Positions 63,946-64,000 of a DNA stretch of 64,000 nt are shown one piece after another. The stretch comes from Streptomyces eurythermus. Lineage in GTDB: Bacteria > Actinomycetota > Actinomycetes > Streptomycetales > Streptomycetaceae. Where the stretch lies: assembly GCF_014649115.1 (NCBI RefSeq), contig NZ_BMSK01000001.1, positions 347,416-411,415 of the forward strand, written 5' to 3'. Under the pieces are notes generated by a model that was given only the letters and a program-made list of their open reading frames with translations, made no database searches and was not told the origin of the DNA. How positions within the stretch are numbered: the first letter of the stretch is position 1; each line of letters starts with the position of its first letter. Made by a program: the position numbers and the translations under genes.

Positions 63946-64000
63946 TTACGTCGGTGACGCGGTGCGCCGGTAGGCGCCGGGAGTCGTGCCGAACTCCCGC
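63946..64000 (-). CDS. AraC-family regulator, C-terminal tip (runs off right edge)
   Basis: Only the last 18 codons are visible: REFGTTPGAYRRTASPT and stop. FGTTPGAYRR is the conserved end of the second AraC helix-turn-helix. It is upstream of, and co-directional with, the flavoprotein gene. Confidence 0.75.
   Translation of the reverse strand, partial: REFGTTPGAYRRTASPT

Overview
The window is from a Streptomyces chromosome. Coding DNA is very GC-rich with strong third-position GC bias, GTG starts and 4-bp ATGA/GTGA overlaps are common, and the gene set is typical of the genus: WhiB-family regulator, SpoIIE-type phosphatase, DasR-type operators at a chitinase gene, DUF1707 protein, Tad pilus genes, oxyR-ahpCD. 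As far as I recall S. coelicolor gene order, the run chitinase - oxyR/ahpCD - fumC - class I fumarase - whiB-like - glpX - xseAB - ispH - ppgK - ychF is a conserved core block.

Layout. (1) 1-2.8 kb, minus: an operon of an SseB-like protein, an ESX-like helical protein and the N-terminal part of an Rhs polymorphic toxin that runs off the left edge. (2) 2.9-4.8 kb: secreted GH18 chitinase with two DasR-type operators. (3) 4.9-16.4 kb, plus: a tight-adherence (Tad/Flp) pilus locus: cpaB, tadZ-like, two tadE-like pseudopilins, tadA, tadB, tadC, a sensor kinase and response regulator, flp pilin, a tadG-like protein, a lipoprotein and an OmpA-domain protein. Three of these genes carry four rare TTA codons, which points to bldA (developmental) control. 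(4) 16.4-25 kb: DUF192 protein, luciferase-like oxidoreductase, a 390-bp degenerate tandem-repeat block, methyltransferase, a possible small RNA with a very strong terminator, cis-prenyltransferase, PIN-PhoH protein, SLT-domain secreted protein, AI-2E/PerM exporter. (5) 25-32 kb: peroxide defence (ahpCD / oxyR divergent), PadR-controlled ABC exporter, SPFH-RHH pair. (6) 32-53.6 kb: class A PBP, SpoIIE phosphatase, two fumarases, lipase-lectin, WhiB-like regulator, glpX, exonuclease VII, amino-acid permease, ispH, polyphosphate glucokinase, ychF.

(7) 53.6-64 kb is accessory DNA. The 3' end of ychF plus its terminator is present three times (53572-53702, 54818-54935, 55577-55707). The copies bracket a low-GC pentapeptide-repeat gene, a broken XRE regulator and a Uma2 nuclease-fold gene, so the ychF 3' end looks like a repeatedly used insertion site. 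Beyond it lies a five-gene minus-strand operon (61405 to 55764): an FAD dehydrogenase with a [3Fe-4S]-type cysteine motif, a diiron ferritin-like protein, a small dehydrogenase subunit, and two TIM-barrel enzymes, one IolE-like. No cytochrome or Tat signal is visible. I consider this the best candidate for an undescribed pathway (sugar, inositol or glycoside oxidation followed by elimination). A fused receiver-like/thioredoxin-reductase-like flavoprotein lacking the CxxC pair and the 3' tip of an AraC-family gene complete the window. I saw no tRNA, rRNA, CRISPR array, intact transposase or integrase.
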